A stretch of DNA of 64,000 nucleotides from Streptomyces sp. ICBB 8177 (GTDB taxonomy: Bacteria > Actinomycetota > Actinomycetes > Streptomycetales > Streptomycetaceae). The notes under the pieces are model-generated. The model did no database searches. It was not told the DNA's origin and saw only the letters and a program-made list of their open reading frames with translations. The stretch spans positions 717,611-781,610 of the forward strand of contig NZ_NSKH01000023.1 in the NCBI RefSeq assembly GCF_003144095.1, in the 5' to 3' direction. A program made the translations under genes and the position numbers. Shown here in pieces: positions 54,891-63,860 of this stretch; position 1 is the stretch's first letter; each line of letters begins with the position of its first letter.

Positions 54891-57800
54891 ATGCCGGGCT
54901 TTACCCACCTGCACACCGCCTCCGGCTTCTCCGCGCGCTACGGCGCCTCCCTCCCGGAACACCTCGCGGAGCGCGCCGCCGAGCGCGGGATGGACGCCCT
55001 CGCGCTGACCGACCGGGCCACCGTGGCCGGCGCCGTCCGGTTCGCCACGGCCTGCCGCCGAGCGGGGGTGCGGCCGCTGTTCGGCGCCGTGCTCGCGGTC
55101 CCCGGCGCCCCCGGCGTCGAACGGCGGCGCGGTCCGGCCCCGGTGCGCGGCGGGGCCTTCGTGGACGAGTCGGCGCCGCGCGCCCTCTTCCTCGCCCGGG
55201 ACGGCGCGGCGGGCTGGGCGGCACTGTGCCGCCTGATCACGGCGGCGCACCGGGACCGGGAGCAACCCCGGCTGGAATGGCCGGATCTGGTCGGTGAAGG
55301 GTTGACGGTTGTGCTGGGACCCGACTCGGGGATCGGCGTGGAACTGGCGGCCGGCCGCCCCGACCGCGCCGAGCGGCTGCTCGCCCCCTGGCGCGAGCGG
55401 TACGGCGACGCGCTGCGCCTGGAGGTGGTCAGTCACGGCAGACCCGGCACCGGCCCCGGCTCACTGCGGCTGGCGGCCCGCACCCTCGGCTTCGCCGCGC
55501 GGCAGGGGGTGCGCCCGGTGCTCACCAACGCCGTGCGCTACGCCGACCCAGGTCAGGGCGAGGTCGCCGACGTGCTGGACGCGGCCCGGCTGCTGGTGCC
55601 CATCGACATCCTCAAGCCTCAGGCGCTGGACAGCGGTGAGGCGTGGCTGAAGGGCGCGGACGCGATGGCCAGGACCGCGGAACTGGTCGCCGAGGCCGCC
55701 GGGTTCCGCCGCACCGCCGCGTACAGCCTGCTGCGGATGACCGAGGAGACCGCCGCCGAGTGCGCCGTGGACCCCGGGGACGACCTGGGGATGGGCGGCA
55801 GGCACTTCCCCGAGCCGGAACTGGTCGGGGTGGGCGGGCGCACCGCGGACCGGGTGCTGCGCTCGCGCTGCGCGGCGGCCATGGTGACGCGCCGACACGA
55901 CCGGGACCGGGAACGCTGGGACCGGCTCGACGCCGAACTGCGGGTGATCGCCCGGCTGGGGCTCGCCGGGTACTTCCTCACCGTCGCGGCGGTCGTCGAC
56001 GACGCCCGGACGCTGGGCATCCGGGTCGCCGCCCGCGGTTCCGGCGCGTCCTCCTTCGTCAACCACCTGCTGGGCATCGCCACCGCGGACCCGGTCGAGC
56101 ACGGGCTCCTGATGGAACGTTTCCTCTCAGAGCGCCGCGTCGCGCTGCCCGACATCGACATCGACGTGGAGTCCGCCCGCCGCCTGGAGGTCTACCGCGC
56201 GATCCTCGACCGCTTCGGCGAGCGCCGGGTGGCCGCCGTCGCCATGCCGGAGACCTACCGGGTCCGGCACGCGGTGCGCGACGTGGGCGCCGCCCTCGGC
56301 ATGGACCCGCTGGAGACCGACCGGCTGGCCAAGGCGTTCCCGCACATCAGGGCCCGCGACGCCCGCGCCGCGCTGGCCGAGCTGCCGGAGTTGCGGGCGA
56401 TCGACGCGCAGGGCTACGCGGACCGCTACGGCACCCGGATGTGGGACCTGGTCGAGGCGCTGGACGGCCTGCCGCGCGGGGTCGCCATGCACCCGTGCGG
56501 GGTGCTGCTGTCCGACGCGGCCCTGCCGGCGCGCACCCCGGTCGTGCCGACCTCCGGCGAGGGCTTCCCGATGTCGCAGTTCGACAAGGACGACGTGGAG
56601 GAGATGGGGCTGCTCAAGCTCGACGTGCTCGGGGTGCGGATGCAGTCGGCGATGGCGCACGCCGTCGCCGAGGTGGAACGCGCCACCGGCGAGCGGATCG
56701 ACCTGGACGACCGGACCCGGGTGCGGCCGGACGACCCGGCCACGTACGAACTGGTCCGCTCCACCGAGACACTGGGCTGCTTCCAGATCGAGTCGCCCGG
56801 CCAGCGCGACCTGGTCGGCAGACTGCAACCCCGGACCTTTCACGACCTCGTGGTCGACATATCGCTTTTCCGGCCAGGCCCGGTCGCCGCCGACATGGTC
56901 CGGCCGTTCGTCGAGGCCCGGCACGGCCGCCGCGCGCCCGAGTACCCGGACCCGGCGCTGGAGGACGTGCTCGGCGAGACCCACGGCGTGGTGGTCTTCC
57001 ACGAACAGGTCATCCGGATCATCCACGTGATGACCGGGTGCGGTCTCGACGAGGCCGACGAGAGGCGCCGGGCGCTCTCCGATCCCGAGGCGCAGGGCCG
57101 GGTACACGCCTGGTTCGTCGAACGCGCCCGCGCCCGCGGCCACTCCACCGAGGCGGTCCGGCGCACCTGGACGATCCTGGCGGCCTTCGGCGCCTACGGC
57201 TTCTGCAAGGCGCACGCCGTCGCGTTCGCGGTCCCCACCTACCAGTCCGCCTGGCTCAAGGCGCACCGCCCGGCCGCCTTCTACGCGGGACTGCTCACCC
57301 ACGACCCCGGCATGTACCCCAAGCGGCTGCTGCTCGCGGACGCCCGGCGGCGCGGGGTCCCGGTGCTGCCGCTGGACGTCAACCGGTCCGCGGCCGACTA
57401 TCGGATCGAACTGGTGTCCGGTAAATGGGGGTTGCGGCTCGCGCTGTCCGACGTGCGCGGCATCAGCGAGCAGGAGACCGCGCGGCTGGTCGCGGGGCAG
57501 CCCTACTCCTCGCTGCCCGACCTGTGGCGACGGGCCCGCCCCAGCCGCCCGGTGGCCGAACGGCTGGTCCAGGTCGGCGCGGCGGACGCCTTCGCGGCAC
57601 CCGGGGCCACCCGGCGCGACCTGCTGCTCCAGGTCGCCGAACTGCACCGGCAGGGCAAGGCCGCCCCGGCACCGGACCAACTGCCGCTCCCGGTGGGCGA
57701 TTCCGGGCGGCCCACCGCGCCGGCCGGGCTGCCCGACATGGACGACGGCGAACGGCTCGGCGCCGAACTCGGCGTCCTGGGCATCGACGCCTCCCGGCAC

Positions 57801-58355
57801 CTGATGGACGACCAGCGGGCGTTCCTCGCCGAACTCGGGGCCCTGCCCGCCAAGGCGCTGCGGGACGCCAGGCACGGCGAGACGGTGCTGGTCGCCGGGG
57901 CGAAGGCGGCCACCCAGACGCCGCCGATCCGCTCCGGCCGCCGGGTCATCTTCCTCACCCTGGACGACGGCACGGGCCTCGCCGACTGCGCGTTCTTCGA
58001 CGACAGCCACGAGGCGTGCGCGCACACCGTCTTCCACTCCTGGCTGCTGCTGGTGCGCGGAGTGGTGCAACGGCGCGGCGCGCGGGGCCTGAGCGTGGTG
58101 GGCGCGGCCGCCTGGGACCTCGCGGAACTCGCCGAACTGCGCCGCGAGGGCGGGCTTGACGCGGTCGCGGCCCGGCTGGCGGCGCCGCCCGAGCGGGAGC
58201 CGTCGGGCCGGGCGCCGGACGACCCCACCGGGGGCCGCCGCATCCACCTGCCCACCGGCTACGAACTCCACCCCTGGGCCGACCTCAGGCCGGCGGGCGA
58301 ACCGGCGTCCGCGGGACGGAAGTTGTGGCACTCCAGCCCGGGGAGCGCGGGATGA
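54891..58355 (+). CDS. dnaE2: error-prone DNA polymerase III alpha-type subunit
   Basis: 1154 residues from ATG 54891, with GGGAGG upstream. C-family polymerase for translesion synthesis. PHP domain at the N-terminus (GFTHLHTASGFSARYGASLP); palm motif PDIDIDVES near residue 420 with metal-binding Asp; DLVVDISLFRPGP near 650; FGAYGFCKAHAVAFAVPTYQ near 770; a C-terminal OB-fold like region (VLVAGAKAATQTPPIRSGRR). DnaE2/ImuC normally works with ImuB. Downstream overlap ATGA with the ImuB-like gene shows coupling. It contains alternative ATG starts upstream but family N-terminus begins here. Confidence 0.95.
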   Translation: MPGFTHLHTASGFSARYGASLPEHLAERAAERGMDALALTDRATVAGAVRFATACRRAGVRPLFGAVLAVPGAPGVERRRGPAPVRGGAFVDESAPRALFLARDGAAGWAALCRLITAAHRDREQPRLEWPDLVGEGLTVVLGPDSGIGVELAAGRPDRAERLLAPWRERYGDALRLEVVSHGRPGTGPGSLRLAARTLGFAARQGVRPVLTNAVRYADPGQGEVADVLDAARLLVPIDILKPQALDSGEAWLKGADAMARTAELVAEAAGFRRTAAYSLLRMTEETAAECAVDPGDDLGMGGRHFPEPELVGVGGRTADRVLRSRCAAAMVTRRHDRDRERWDRLDAELRVIARLGLAGYFLTVAAVVDDARTLGIRVAARGSGASSFVNHLLGIATADPVEHGLLMERFLSERRVALPDIDIDVESARRLEVYRAILDRFGERRVAAVAMPETYRVRHAVRDVGAALGMDPLETDRLAKAFPHIRARDARAALAELPELRAIDAQGYADRYGTRMWDLVEALDGLPRGVAMHPCGVLLSDAALPARTPVVPTSGEGFPMSQFDKDDVEEMGLLKLDVLGVRMQSAMAHAVAEVERATGERIDLDDRTRVRPDDPATYELVRSTETLGCFQIESPGQRDLVGRLQPRTFHDLVVDISLFRPGPVAADMVRPFVEARHGRRAPEYPDPALEDVLGETHGVVVFHEQVIRIIHVMTGCGLDEADERRRALSDPEAQGRVHAWFVERARARGHSTEAVRRTWTILAAFGAYGFCKAHAVAFAVPTYQSAWLKAHRPAAFYAGLLTHDPGMYPKRLLLADARRRGVPVLPLDVNRSAADYRIELVSGKWGLRLALSDVRGISEQETARLVAGQPYSSLPDLWRRARPSRPVAERLVQVGAADAFAAPGATRRDLLLQVAELHRQGKAAPAPDQLPLPVGDSGRPTAPAGLPDMDDGERLGAELGVLGIDASRHLMDDQRAFLAELGALPAKALRDARHGETVLVAGAKAATQTPPIRSGRRVIFLTLDDGTGLADCAFFDDSHEACAHTVFHSWLLLVRGVVQRRGARGLSVVGAAAWDLAELAELRREGGLDAVAARLAAPPEREPSGRAPDDPTGGRRIHLPTGYELHPWADLRPAGEPASAGRKLWHSSPGSAG

Positions 58356-59431
58356 CACGAGCCTCCACCTCCGGCACGGTACCTGCCTCCGGCGCGGTCC
58401 CTCCCCCCGGCACGGCCACCGCCCCCGGTGCGGACGCCGCCCGCGTGCTCCACCTGCGCTTCCACCCGCCCGCCGGCGCGCCCGCACTCGGGGAGGACGT
58501 CTACGCGGGCCTGCTCGCGCTGCTCGGCGAGGTCACCCCGGTCGTGCAGGCGCTCCCTCCGGACGCCGCGCTCGCCGACGTGCGCGGCAGCCTGCGCTAC
58601 TTCGGGCGCACCGCCGCCGAGTTGGCCGCCCTGATCAGGGTGCGGGCGCTGGCCCGGCACGGCACCGACTGCACGGTCGGCGTCGCGGCCAACCCGCTGC
58701 TCGCCCGTATGGCGGGGCAGAGCGGTCCGCCCGGCGCGGTCCGCGTGCTGCCCGACGCGCCGGAGGCGGTCGCGGCCTTCCTGGCCGGGCAGCCCGCTCA
58801 GGCGCTCGACGGGGTCGGGTCCGCCACGGCGGAACTGCTGGCGCGGTACGGGCTCGACACCGTCGGCCGGATCGCCGACGCGCCGCTCGGCACCCTGCAA
58901 CGGCTGCTGGGGGCGGCGGCCGGGCGCAGGCTGCGCGAGCGGGCCCGCGGCATCGACCCGGCACCGGTCACGCCGAACGCGCCGGCCCGGTCGATCGGCA
59001 CCGAGCGGCGGTTCGACCGCGACGAGCTGGACCCGGAACGGCAGCGGCGGGCGCTGCTGTCGCTCACCGACGAGCTGGGGGCCCGGCTGCGCGGGGACCG
59101 GCTGGCGGCGCGGTCGCTGACGCTGGTGGTGCGGTACGCCGACCGCTCCACGACCACCAGGACCCGCGCCCTGCCCGAGGCGACCGCGCACACCGCCGCG
59201 CTCACCGACGCCGCGTACCGCATGCACGCCGCGCTGGGTCTGCAACGCGCCCGGGTCCGCGCGGTCTCGTTGCGTGCCGAAGGGCTGATCGGCGCCGAAC
59301 TCGCCTCCCATCAGCTCGCGTTGGACCCGGCGGACGAGCGGGCGCGGCGCCTGGAGGAGGTCACCGACCGCGCCCGGGCCCTCTTCGGACCGGCCGCGGC
59401 CGGCCCGGCGGGGCTGCTCGGGGCGGCGTGA
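58352..59431 (+). CDS. imuB: ImuB-like Y-family polymerase homologue, catalytic residues apparently lost
   Basis: 359 residues from ATG 58352. It aligns by layout to the Y-family polymerase fold: little-finger-like C-terminal domain (GTERRFDRDELDPERQRRAL, DRLAARSLTLVVRYADRSTT), a helix-hairpin-helix-like LDGVGSATAELLARYGLDTV, and the GVAANPLLARMAG block. The expected DxD near the N-terminus and the SxDE pair are not present: the corresponding segments read LRFHPPAG and PPDAALADVRGS. That agrees with ImuB, an inactive adaptor that links DnaE2 to the beta clamp. A clamp-binding peptide is not evident by eye. No ImuA gene is beside it. Confidence 0.83.
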   Translation: MTRASTSGTVPASGAVPPPGTATAPGADAARVLHLRFHPPAGAPALGEDVYAGLLALLGEVTPVVQALPPDAALADVRGSLRYFGRTAAELAALIRVRALARHGTDCTVGVAANPLLARMAGQSGPPGAVRVLPDAPEAVAAFLAGQPAQALDGVGSATAELLARYGLDTVGRIADAPLGTLQRLLGAAAGRRLRERARGIDPAPVTPNAPARSIGTERRFDRDELDPERQRRALLSLTDELGARLRGDRLAARSLTLVVRYADRSTTTRTRALPEATAHTAALTDAAYRMHAALGLQRARVRAVSLRAEGLIGAELASHQLALDPADERARRLEEVTDRARALFGPAAAGPAGLLGAA

Positions 59432-59560
59432 AGCACGGCAGTGGCCGGAAGGCGGCCGTGCTCACGTCGGACTGTATGTCCGCTGGATGACGAAGACTTT
59501 ACCGACACGTAACTAGGCAGCGGCGCTACCCGACCGTAACTTTCCAGCAAGTAGCAATCT

Positions 59561-59576
59561 TGTGATCCGGATCACA
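59561..59576. promoter_or_regulatory. CRP-type palindrome upstream of the lipase gene
   Basis: TGTGATCCGGATCACA (59561-59576) is a perfect 16-base palindrome and an exact TGTGA-N6-TCACA half-site pair. Lies 41 bases before ATG 59618. Streptomyces Crp binds GTG-N8-CAC-like sites, which this also satisfies. Confidence 0.72.
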
Positions 59577-59617
59577 GGCCCCCTCTGTTCGCATGCCCTG
59601 ACCTGCGAGGAGATCAC

Positions 59618-60490
59618 ATGAAGCTGCCCGCACCCGCGCGCAGACACCGTCGCCGCGCGGCGGCGCTCCTGCCCGCGTTCGCACTCGCCCTCGCCGCACT
59701 GGTCGCCGCCCCCACCCCGGCCAGTGCAGCGACGACCAGCGGCTGGAACGACTACGGCTGCAAACCGTCCTCGGCGCACCCGCGTCCCGTCGTGCTCGTT
59801 CCCGGCACCCTCGGCAACGAGACCGACAACTTCCTTGCGCTGGCGCCCTATCTGGTGGACCGCGGCTACTGCGTCTTCTCGTTCGACTACGGGCAACTGC
59901 CCGGCGAGACGCTGTTCGACGGGCTCGGGCCCATCGCCGACTCCGCGCAGCAACTGTCCGACGAGGTCGACAAGGTGCTCGCGGCCACCGGCGCGAGCAA
60001 GGTGGACATCGTCGGGCACTCGCAGGGCGGCATGATGCCCCGCTACTACCTGAAGTTCCTCGGCGGCGCCGCCAAGACCGACGCCCTCATCGGGCTCGCT
60101 CCCGACAACCACGGCACCACACTCGACGGACTGACCGCGCTGCTGCCCTACTTCCCCGGCGCCGCCTCCTTCCTCCAGTCCGGCGCCCCCGGACTCACCG
60201 ACCAGGTCGCCGGATCGCCGTTCATCACCCGGCTCAACGCGGGCGGTGACACCGTGCCCGGCGTCCACTACACCGTCATCGCCACCCAGTACGACGAGGT
60301 GGTCACGCCCTACACCTCCGAGTACCTGTCAGGACCCGACGTGCACAACGTGCTGCTCCAGGAGCTGTGCCCGGTCGACCTGTCCGAGCACGTCGCCATC
60401 GGGCTGACCGACCGCGTCGCCTACCACGAGGTCGCCGACGCCCTCGACCCCGCGCACGCCACCCCGACCACCTGCGCCTCGGCGCTCTGA
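59618..60490 (+). CDS. secreted lipase/esterase (alpha/beta hydrolase)
   Basis: 290 residues. Signal peptide with basic start (RRHRRRAAALLPAFALALAA) cut near APTPASA/ATTSG at residue 37. HPRPVVLVPGTLGNETDN holds the oxyanion-type loop; nucleophile Ser in VDIVGHSQGGMMPRYYLKFL; Asp and His are probably in TQYDEVVTPYTSEYL and the C-terminal region. Two Cys pairs (YGCKP..., ELCPVD..., TTCASAL) suggest disulfides. Resembles Streptomyces secreted triacylglycerol lipases of class 2 type. GAGGAG at 59609-59614 is the ribosome site. Confidence 0.92.
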   Translation: MKLPAPARRHRRRAAALLPAFALALAALVAAPTPASAATTSGWNDYGCKPSSAHPRPVVLVPGTLGNETDNFLALAPYLVDRGYCVFSFDYGQLPGETLFDGLGPIADSAQQLSDEVDKVLAATGASKVDIVGHSQGGMMPRYYLKFLGGAAKTDALIGLAPDNHGTTLDGLTALLPYFPGAASFLQSGAPGLTDQVAGSPFITRLNAGGDTVPGVHYTVIATQYDEVVTPYTSEYLSGPDVHNVLLQELCPVDLSEHVAIGLTDRVAYHEVADALDPAHATPTTCASAL

Positions 60491-60509
60491 GACGCCGCGC
60501 GCCCCAGGC

Positions 60510-60539
60510 CCCGCCGCCACCCGGCCCGGTGGCGGCGGG
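60510..60539 (+). terminator. lipase terminator
   Basis: A 12-bp perfect stem CCCGCCGCCACC (60510-60521) with GGTGGCGGCGGG (60528-60539) and a 6-base loop, 19 bases after the lipase stop. Confidence 0.85.
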
Positions 60540-60622
60540 ACTTCGGCACGGCCCGCACGTGCGACGGGAGCGACCGGAGGCGGTCAGCGGCGGCCCCAGG
60601 TGATCGTGACAGGGTTGACCGC

Positions 60623-62209
60623 ATGACCGCACTCGATCTGCTGCAGACCGTGGTGGACCCCGGAACCTGGCACCGCTGGGACGAGCCGGTGACGACCCTG
60701 CCGCGCGACCCCGGCTACCGCGCCGACGTCGAACGCGCCCGCGCCCGCACCGGACTCGACGAGTCCGTGGTCACCGGCGAGGGCCGGATCAGGGGCCGCC
60801 GGGTCGCCCTGATCGCCTGCGAGTTCGCGTTCCTGGCCGGGTCGATCGGCGTGGACGCGGGGGAGCGGCTGGTCCGCGCGGTCGAACGCGCCACCCGCGA
60901 ACGCCTGCCGCTGCTCGCCTCACCCGCCTCCGGCGGAACCCGCATGCAGGAGGGCACGATCGCCTTTCTCCAGATGGTCAAGGTCGCCGCCGCCGTCACC
61001 GACCACAAGGCGGCGGGCCTGCCGTACCTGGTCTACCTGCGCCACCCCACCACCGGCGGGGTCCTCGCCTCCTGGGGCTCGCTCGGCCACCTCACCGCCG
61101 CCGAACCGGGCGCCCTGATCGGCTTCCTCGGCCCCCGGGTCCACCAGGCGTTGTACGGCGAGGAGTTCCCCCAGGGCGTCCAGCTCGCGGAGAACCTGCT
61201 GGCGCACGGCCTGGTCGACGCGGTCCTGCCGCCCGACGCCCTCGCCCCGGCCGCGGCCCGCGCCCTGGCGGTGCTGTGCGGGGAGGACGGCGAGCGGCTC
61301 GGGGCTCCGCATGGGGCTACTGCCAAGGAGGTTGACGGGACGGGTCGCGCCGACGCGGGTGCCGGGGCGGACGCGGGGGCGGGCCGGACGGACGGCGGCG
61401 CGGACACCGCCGAATCGCTGCGGCGGTCCCGGCGGCCCGAACGCCCGGGCCTGCGCGCCCTGTTGCGCACCGCAGGCACGGACGTCACCCCGCTCAGCGG
61501 GACCGGCGCGGGGGAGCGCGATCCCGGACTGCTGCTGGCGCTGGCGCGGTTCGGCGGCGCGCCCTGCGTCGTCCTCGGGCACGACCGGCCGGACGGCGAC
61601 GCCGACGGCGGTGCAGCCGCCGACAGCGGGCCGGGCGCCTCCCGGCCGCCCGCGCTGGGTCCGGCGGGACTGCGTGAGGCCCGTCGGGGCATGCGCGTCG
61701 CCGCCGAACTCGGCCTGCCGCTGCTGACGGTCATCGACACGGCCGGGGCCGCGCTCTCCCGCGAGGCCGAGGAAGGCGGCCTCGCCGGGGAGATCGCCCG
61801 CTGCCTGGCCGACCTGGTCACGCTGCCGGCGCCCACGCTCTGCCTGCTGCTCGGGCAGGGCGCGGGCGGCGGCGCGCTCGCCCTGCTCCCCGCCGACCGG
61901 GTGCTCGCCGCCCGGCACGCCTGGCTCTCGCCGCTGCCCCCGGAGGGCGCCTCGGCGATCCTGTACCGGACGACCGAGCGCGCGTACGAGGTCGCCGAAC
62001 GCCAAGGGGTGCGCTCCGCCGACCTGCTGGCCCACCGCGTGGTGGACCGGATCGTGGAGGAGACCCCGGACGCGGCCGACGATCCCCGGCCCTTCCTCGC
62101 CCTGCTCGGCGAGACCCTCGGCGCCGAACTGACCGCCCTGCGCGCCCGCGACCGCGACGAGCGCCTGGCCGCCCGCCGCGCCCGCTACCGCGCGCTCGGC
62201 CTGGGCTGA
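60623..62209 (+). CDS. fused acyl-CoA carboxyltransferase (AccD-AccA-like)
   Basis: 528 residues. N-terminal half (to about 240) is beta-like: LIACEFAFLAGSIGVDAGER, LLASPASGGTRMQEGTIAFL, GGVLASWGSLGHLTAAEPGA, LAENLLAHGLVDAVLPPD. C-terminal half (about 335-528) is alpha-like: RVAAELGLPLLTVIDTAGAA, LLGQGAGGGALALLPADRVL, SPLPPEGASAILYR and LLAHRVVDRIVEETPD. The linker between is Ala/Gly/Asp-rich. No CxxC zinc ribbon as in E. coli AccD. Moves CO2 from biotin to an acyl-CoA; no biotin-carrier gene is nearby. Substrate not determined. Confidence 0.88.
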   Translation: MTALDLLQTVVDPGTWHRWDEPVTTLPRDPGYRADVERARARTGLDESVVTGEGRIRGRRVALIACEFAFLAGSIGVDAGERLVRAVERATRERLPLLASPASGGTRMQEGTIAFLQMVKVAAAVTDHKAAGLPYLVYLRHPTTGGVLASWGSLGHLTAAEPGALIGFLGPRVHQALYGEEFPQGVQLAENLLAHGLVDAVLPPDALAPAAARALAVLCGEDGERLGAPHGATAKEVDGTGRADAGAGADAGAGRTDGGADTAESLRRSRRPERPGLRALLRTAGTDVTPLSGTGAGERDPGLLLALARFGGAPCVVLGHDRPDGDADGGAAADSGPGASRPPALGPAGLREARRGMRVAAELGLPLLTVIDTAGAALSREAEEGGLAGEIARCLADLVTLPAPTLCLLLGQGAGGGALALLPADRVLAARHAWLSPLPPEGASAILYRTTERAYEVAERQGVRSADLLAHRVVDRIVEETPDAADDPRPFLALLGETLGAELTALRARDRDERLAARRARYRALGLG

Positions 62210-62298
62210 ACCGACCGCCGTGCGGGCCACCGTCACCGTCGCGGCGGTCCGCGAACGGTCGCGGCGCGATTGTCAGTGGTGGGTGCGAGGATCGGATC

Positions 62299-63477
62299 AT
62301 GACTGAGGACAGCGGTGACCCGCCCGCCGCGGACGCCTCCTTCTGGGACGCGGCGGCGGACGCCTTCGACGACGAGCCGGATCACGGACTGCGCGACCCG
62401 GCGGTGCGGGACGCCTGGGCCCGGCGACTGAGACGCTGGCTGCCCGAGGCGCCCTCCGCCGTGCTCGACCTGGGCTGCGGCACCGGCAGCCTCGCCCTGC
62501 TCGCCACGCGCGACGGGCACCGGGTCGTCGCGGTCGACCGCTCGCCGCGCATGACCGCCCGGGCCGCCGCCAAGCTGGCCGGCACCGGCGCCCGGGTCCT
62601 GCTCGGCGACGCCGCCCGGCCGCCGCTGGCCGAGGGCGCGTTCGACGTGGTGCTGGTGCGGCACGTGCTGTGGGCGCTGCCCGATCCGGCGGCGGTGCTG
62701 CGCCGCTGGGCCCGGCTGCTGCGCCGGGGCGGCCGGCTGGTGCTGGTCGAGGGACGCTGGGGCGAGAGCGCACCGGTGGGCCTGACCGCCGACGACCTCG
62801 CCGCCCTGACCGCCCCGCTCGGCGGCCGTACCCACGTCGAACAGCTCGGCCACGACAGCGCGTTGTGGGGCCGCCCGGTCCGCGACGAGCGGTACGTCGC
62901 CGTCGTGCACCCGCCGCCGCCGCGCCGCCACACCGAGATCGTCGACGTCCACCTGATCCTGCGGCGGGGCGACGAGGTGCTGCTCGCCCGCAGATCGGGC
63001 ACCGGTTACGCGGACGGACTGCTCAACGCGCCCAGCGGACATGTCGAGGACGGCGAGGACGTCCGGGAGGCGGTGATCCGCGAGGCGTACGAGGAGGTGG
63101 GCGTCGTCATCGACCCGGCGGCGGTCCGGGCCGCCCTGGTCATGCAGCACAAGGCACCCGACGGCGCGCCGCGCACCGGCTGGTTCTTCGAGGCGCGCGA
63201 CTGGCGGGGCGAGCCGGTCAACCGCGAACCGGACAAGTGCTCCGGCATCGGCTGGCACCGGCTCGACGCCCTGCCCGACGACATGGTGGCGTACTGCAGG
63301 GCGGGCCTGGACGCGTACCGCGCCGGTGACCGCTTCGTCCTGCACTGGCACCGGCCGGGCGACGCGATCGCCCACGACCCCGTAGGCCCCGGCCGGGCGG
63401 TCGTCCTGCCGCACAATGATCACGGCATACCGTCCGCCGAGCCACCGTCCGCCGAGCCAGCGGGAGACCGTACGTGA
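62299..63477 (+). CDS. SAM methyltransferase-NUDIX hydrolase fusion
   Basis: 392 residues in two domains. Residues about 15-205 form a class I methyltransferase: VLDLGCGTGSLALLATRDGH (motif I, from about residue 55), DVVLVRHVLWALPDPAAVLR, LLRRGGRLVLVEGRW. Residues about 215-375 form a NUDIX hydrolase: VDVHLILRRGDEVLLARRSG and NUDIX box GHVEDGED...REAYEEVG at about 247-269 with the REx2EExG core intact. Both active sites look complete. The stop overlaps the GntR start by 4 bases. The link between methyl transfer and nucleotide hydrolysis is unexplained. Confidence 0.92.
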   Translation: MTEDSGDPPAADASFWDAAADAFDDEPDHGLRDPAVRDAWARRLRRWLPEAPSAVLDLGCGTGSLALLATRDGHRVVAVDRSPRMTARAAAKLAGTGARVLLGDAARPPLAEGAFDVVLVRHVLWALPDPAAVLRRWARLLRRGGRLVLVEGRWGESAPVGLTADDLAALTAPLGGRTHVEQLGHDSALWGRPVRDERYVAVVHPPPPRRHTEIVDVHLILRRGDEVLLARRSGTGYADGLLNAPSGHVEDGEDVREAVIREAYEEVGVVIDPAAVRAALVMQHKAPDGAPRTGWFFEARDWRGEPVNREPDKCSGIGWHRLDALPDDMVAYCRAGLDAYRAGDRFVLHWHRPGDAIAHDPVGPGRAVVLPHNDHGIPSAEPPSAEPAGDRT

Positions 63478-63860
63478 GCCTGCGCATCACCATCGATCCG
63501 GAGTCGTCCGTCGCCCCCTTCGAGCAGCTGCGGCGCCAGGTCGCCGAGGGCGCCCGGGCGGGCGAGCTGCCGGTGGGCCACCGGATGCCGACGGTACGCG
63601 GCCTCGCCGCCGAACTCGGCCTCGCCGCCAACACCGTGGCCAAGGCCTACCGCGCGCTGGAGGCGGACGGCGTGATCGAGACCCGCGGCAGACACGGCAC
63701 GTTCGTGGCCGCCGCGGGCGACGCAGCCCACCGGCACGCGGCGCAGGCCGCCGAGGCCTACGCCACGCAGGCGCACCGCCTCGGCCTGAGCCGCGCGGAC
63801 GCGCTCGCCGCGATCGAGGAGGCGCTGCGCGCGCGGTACGAGCGGGACGGGGAGGGCTGA
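63474..63860 (+). CDS. GntR-family regulator, YtrA-like
   Basis: 128 residues. A winged-helix HTH occupies about residues 10-75: VAPFEQLRRQVAEGARAGEL, LPVGHRMPTVRGLAAELGLA, ANTVAKAYRALEADGVIETR, GRHGTFVA. A short helical tail (about 50 residues) follows, without a large ligand domain, which places it in the YtrA branch, often linked to ABC transporters. GTG 63474 overlaps the preceding stop (GTGA), so it is translated with the methyltransferase-NUDIX protein and may autoregulate it (inference). Confidence 0.93.
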   Translation: MSLRITIDPESSVAPFEQLRRQVAEGARAGELPVGHRMPTVRGLAAELGLAANTVAKAYRALEADGVIETRGRHGTFVAAAGDAAHRHAAQAAEAYATQAHRLGLSRADALAAIEEALRARYERDGEG

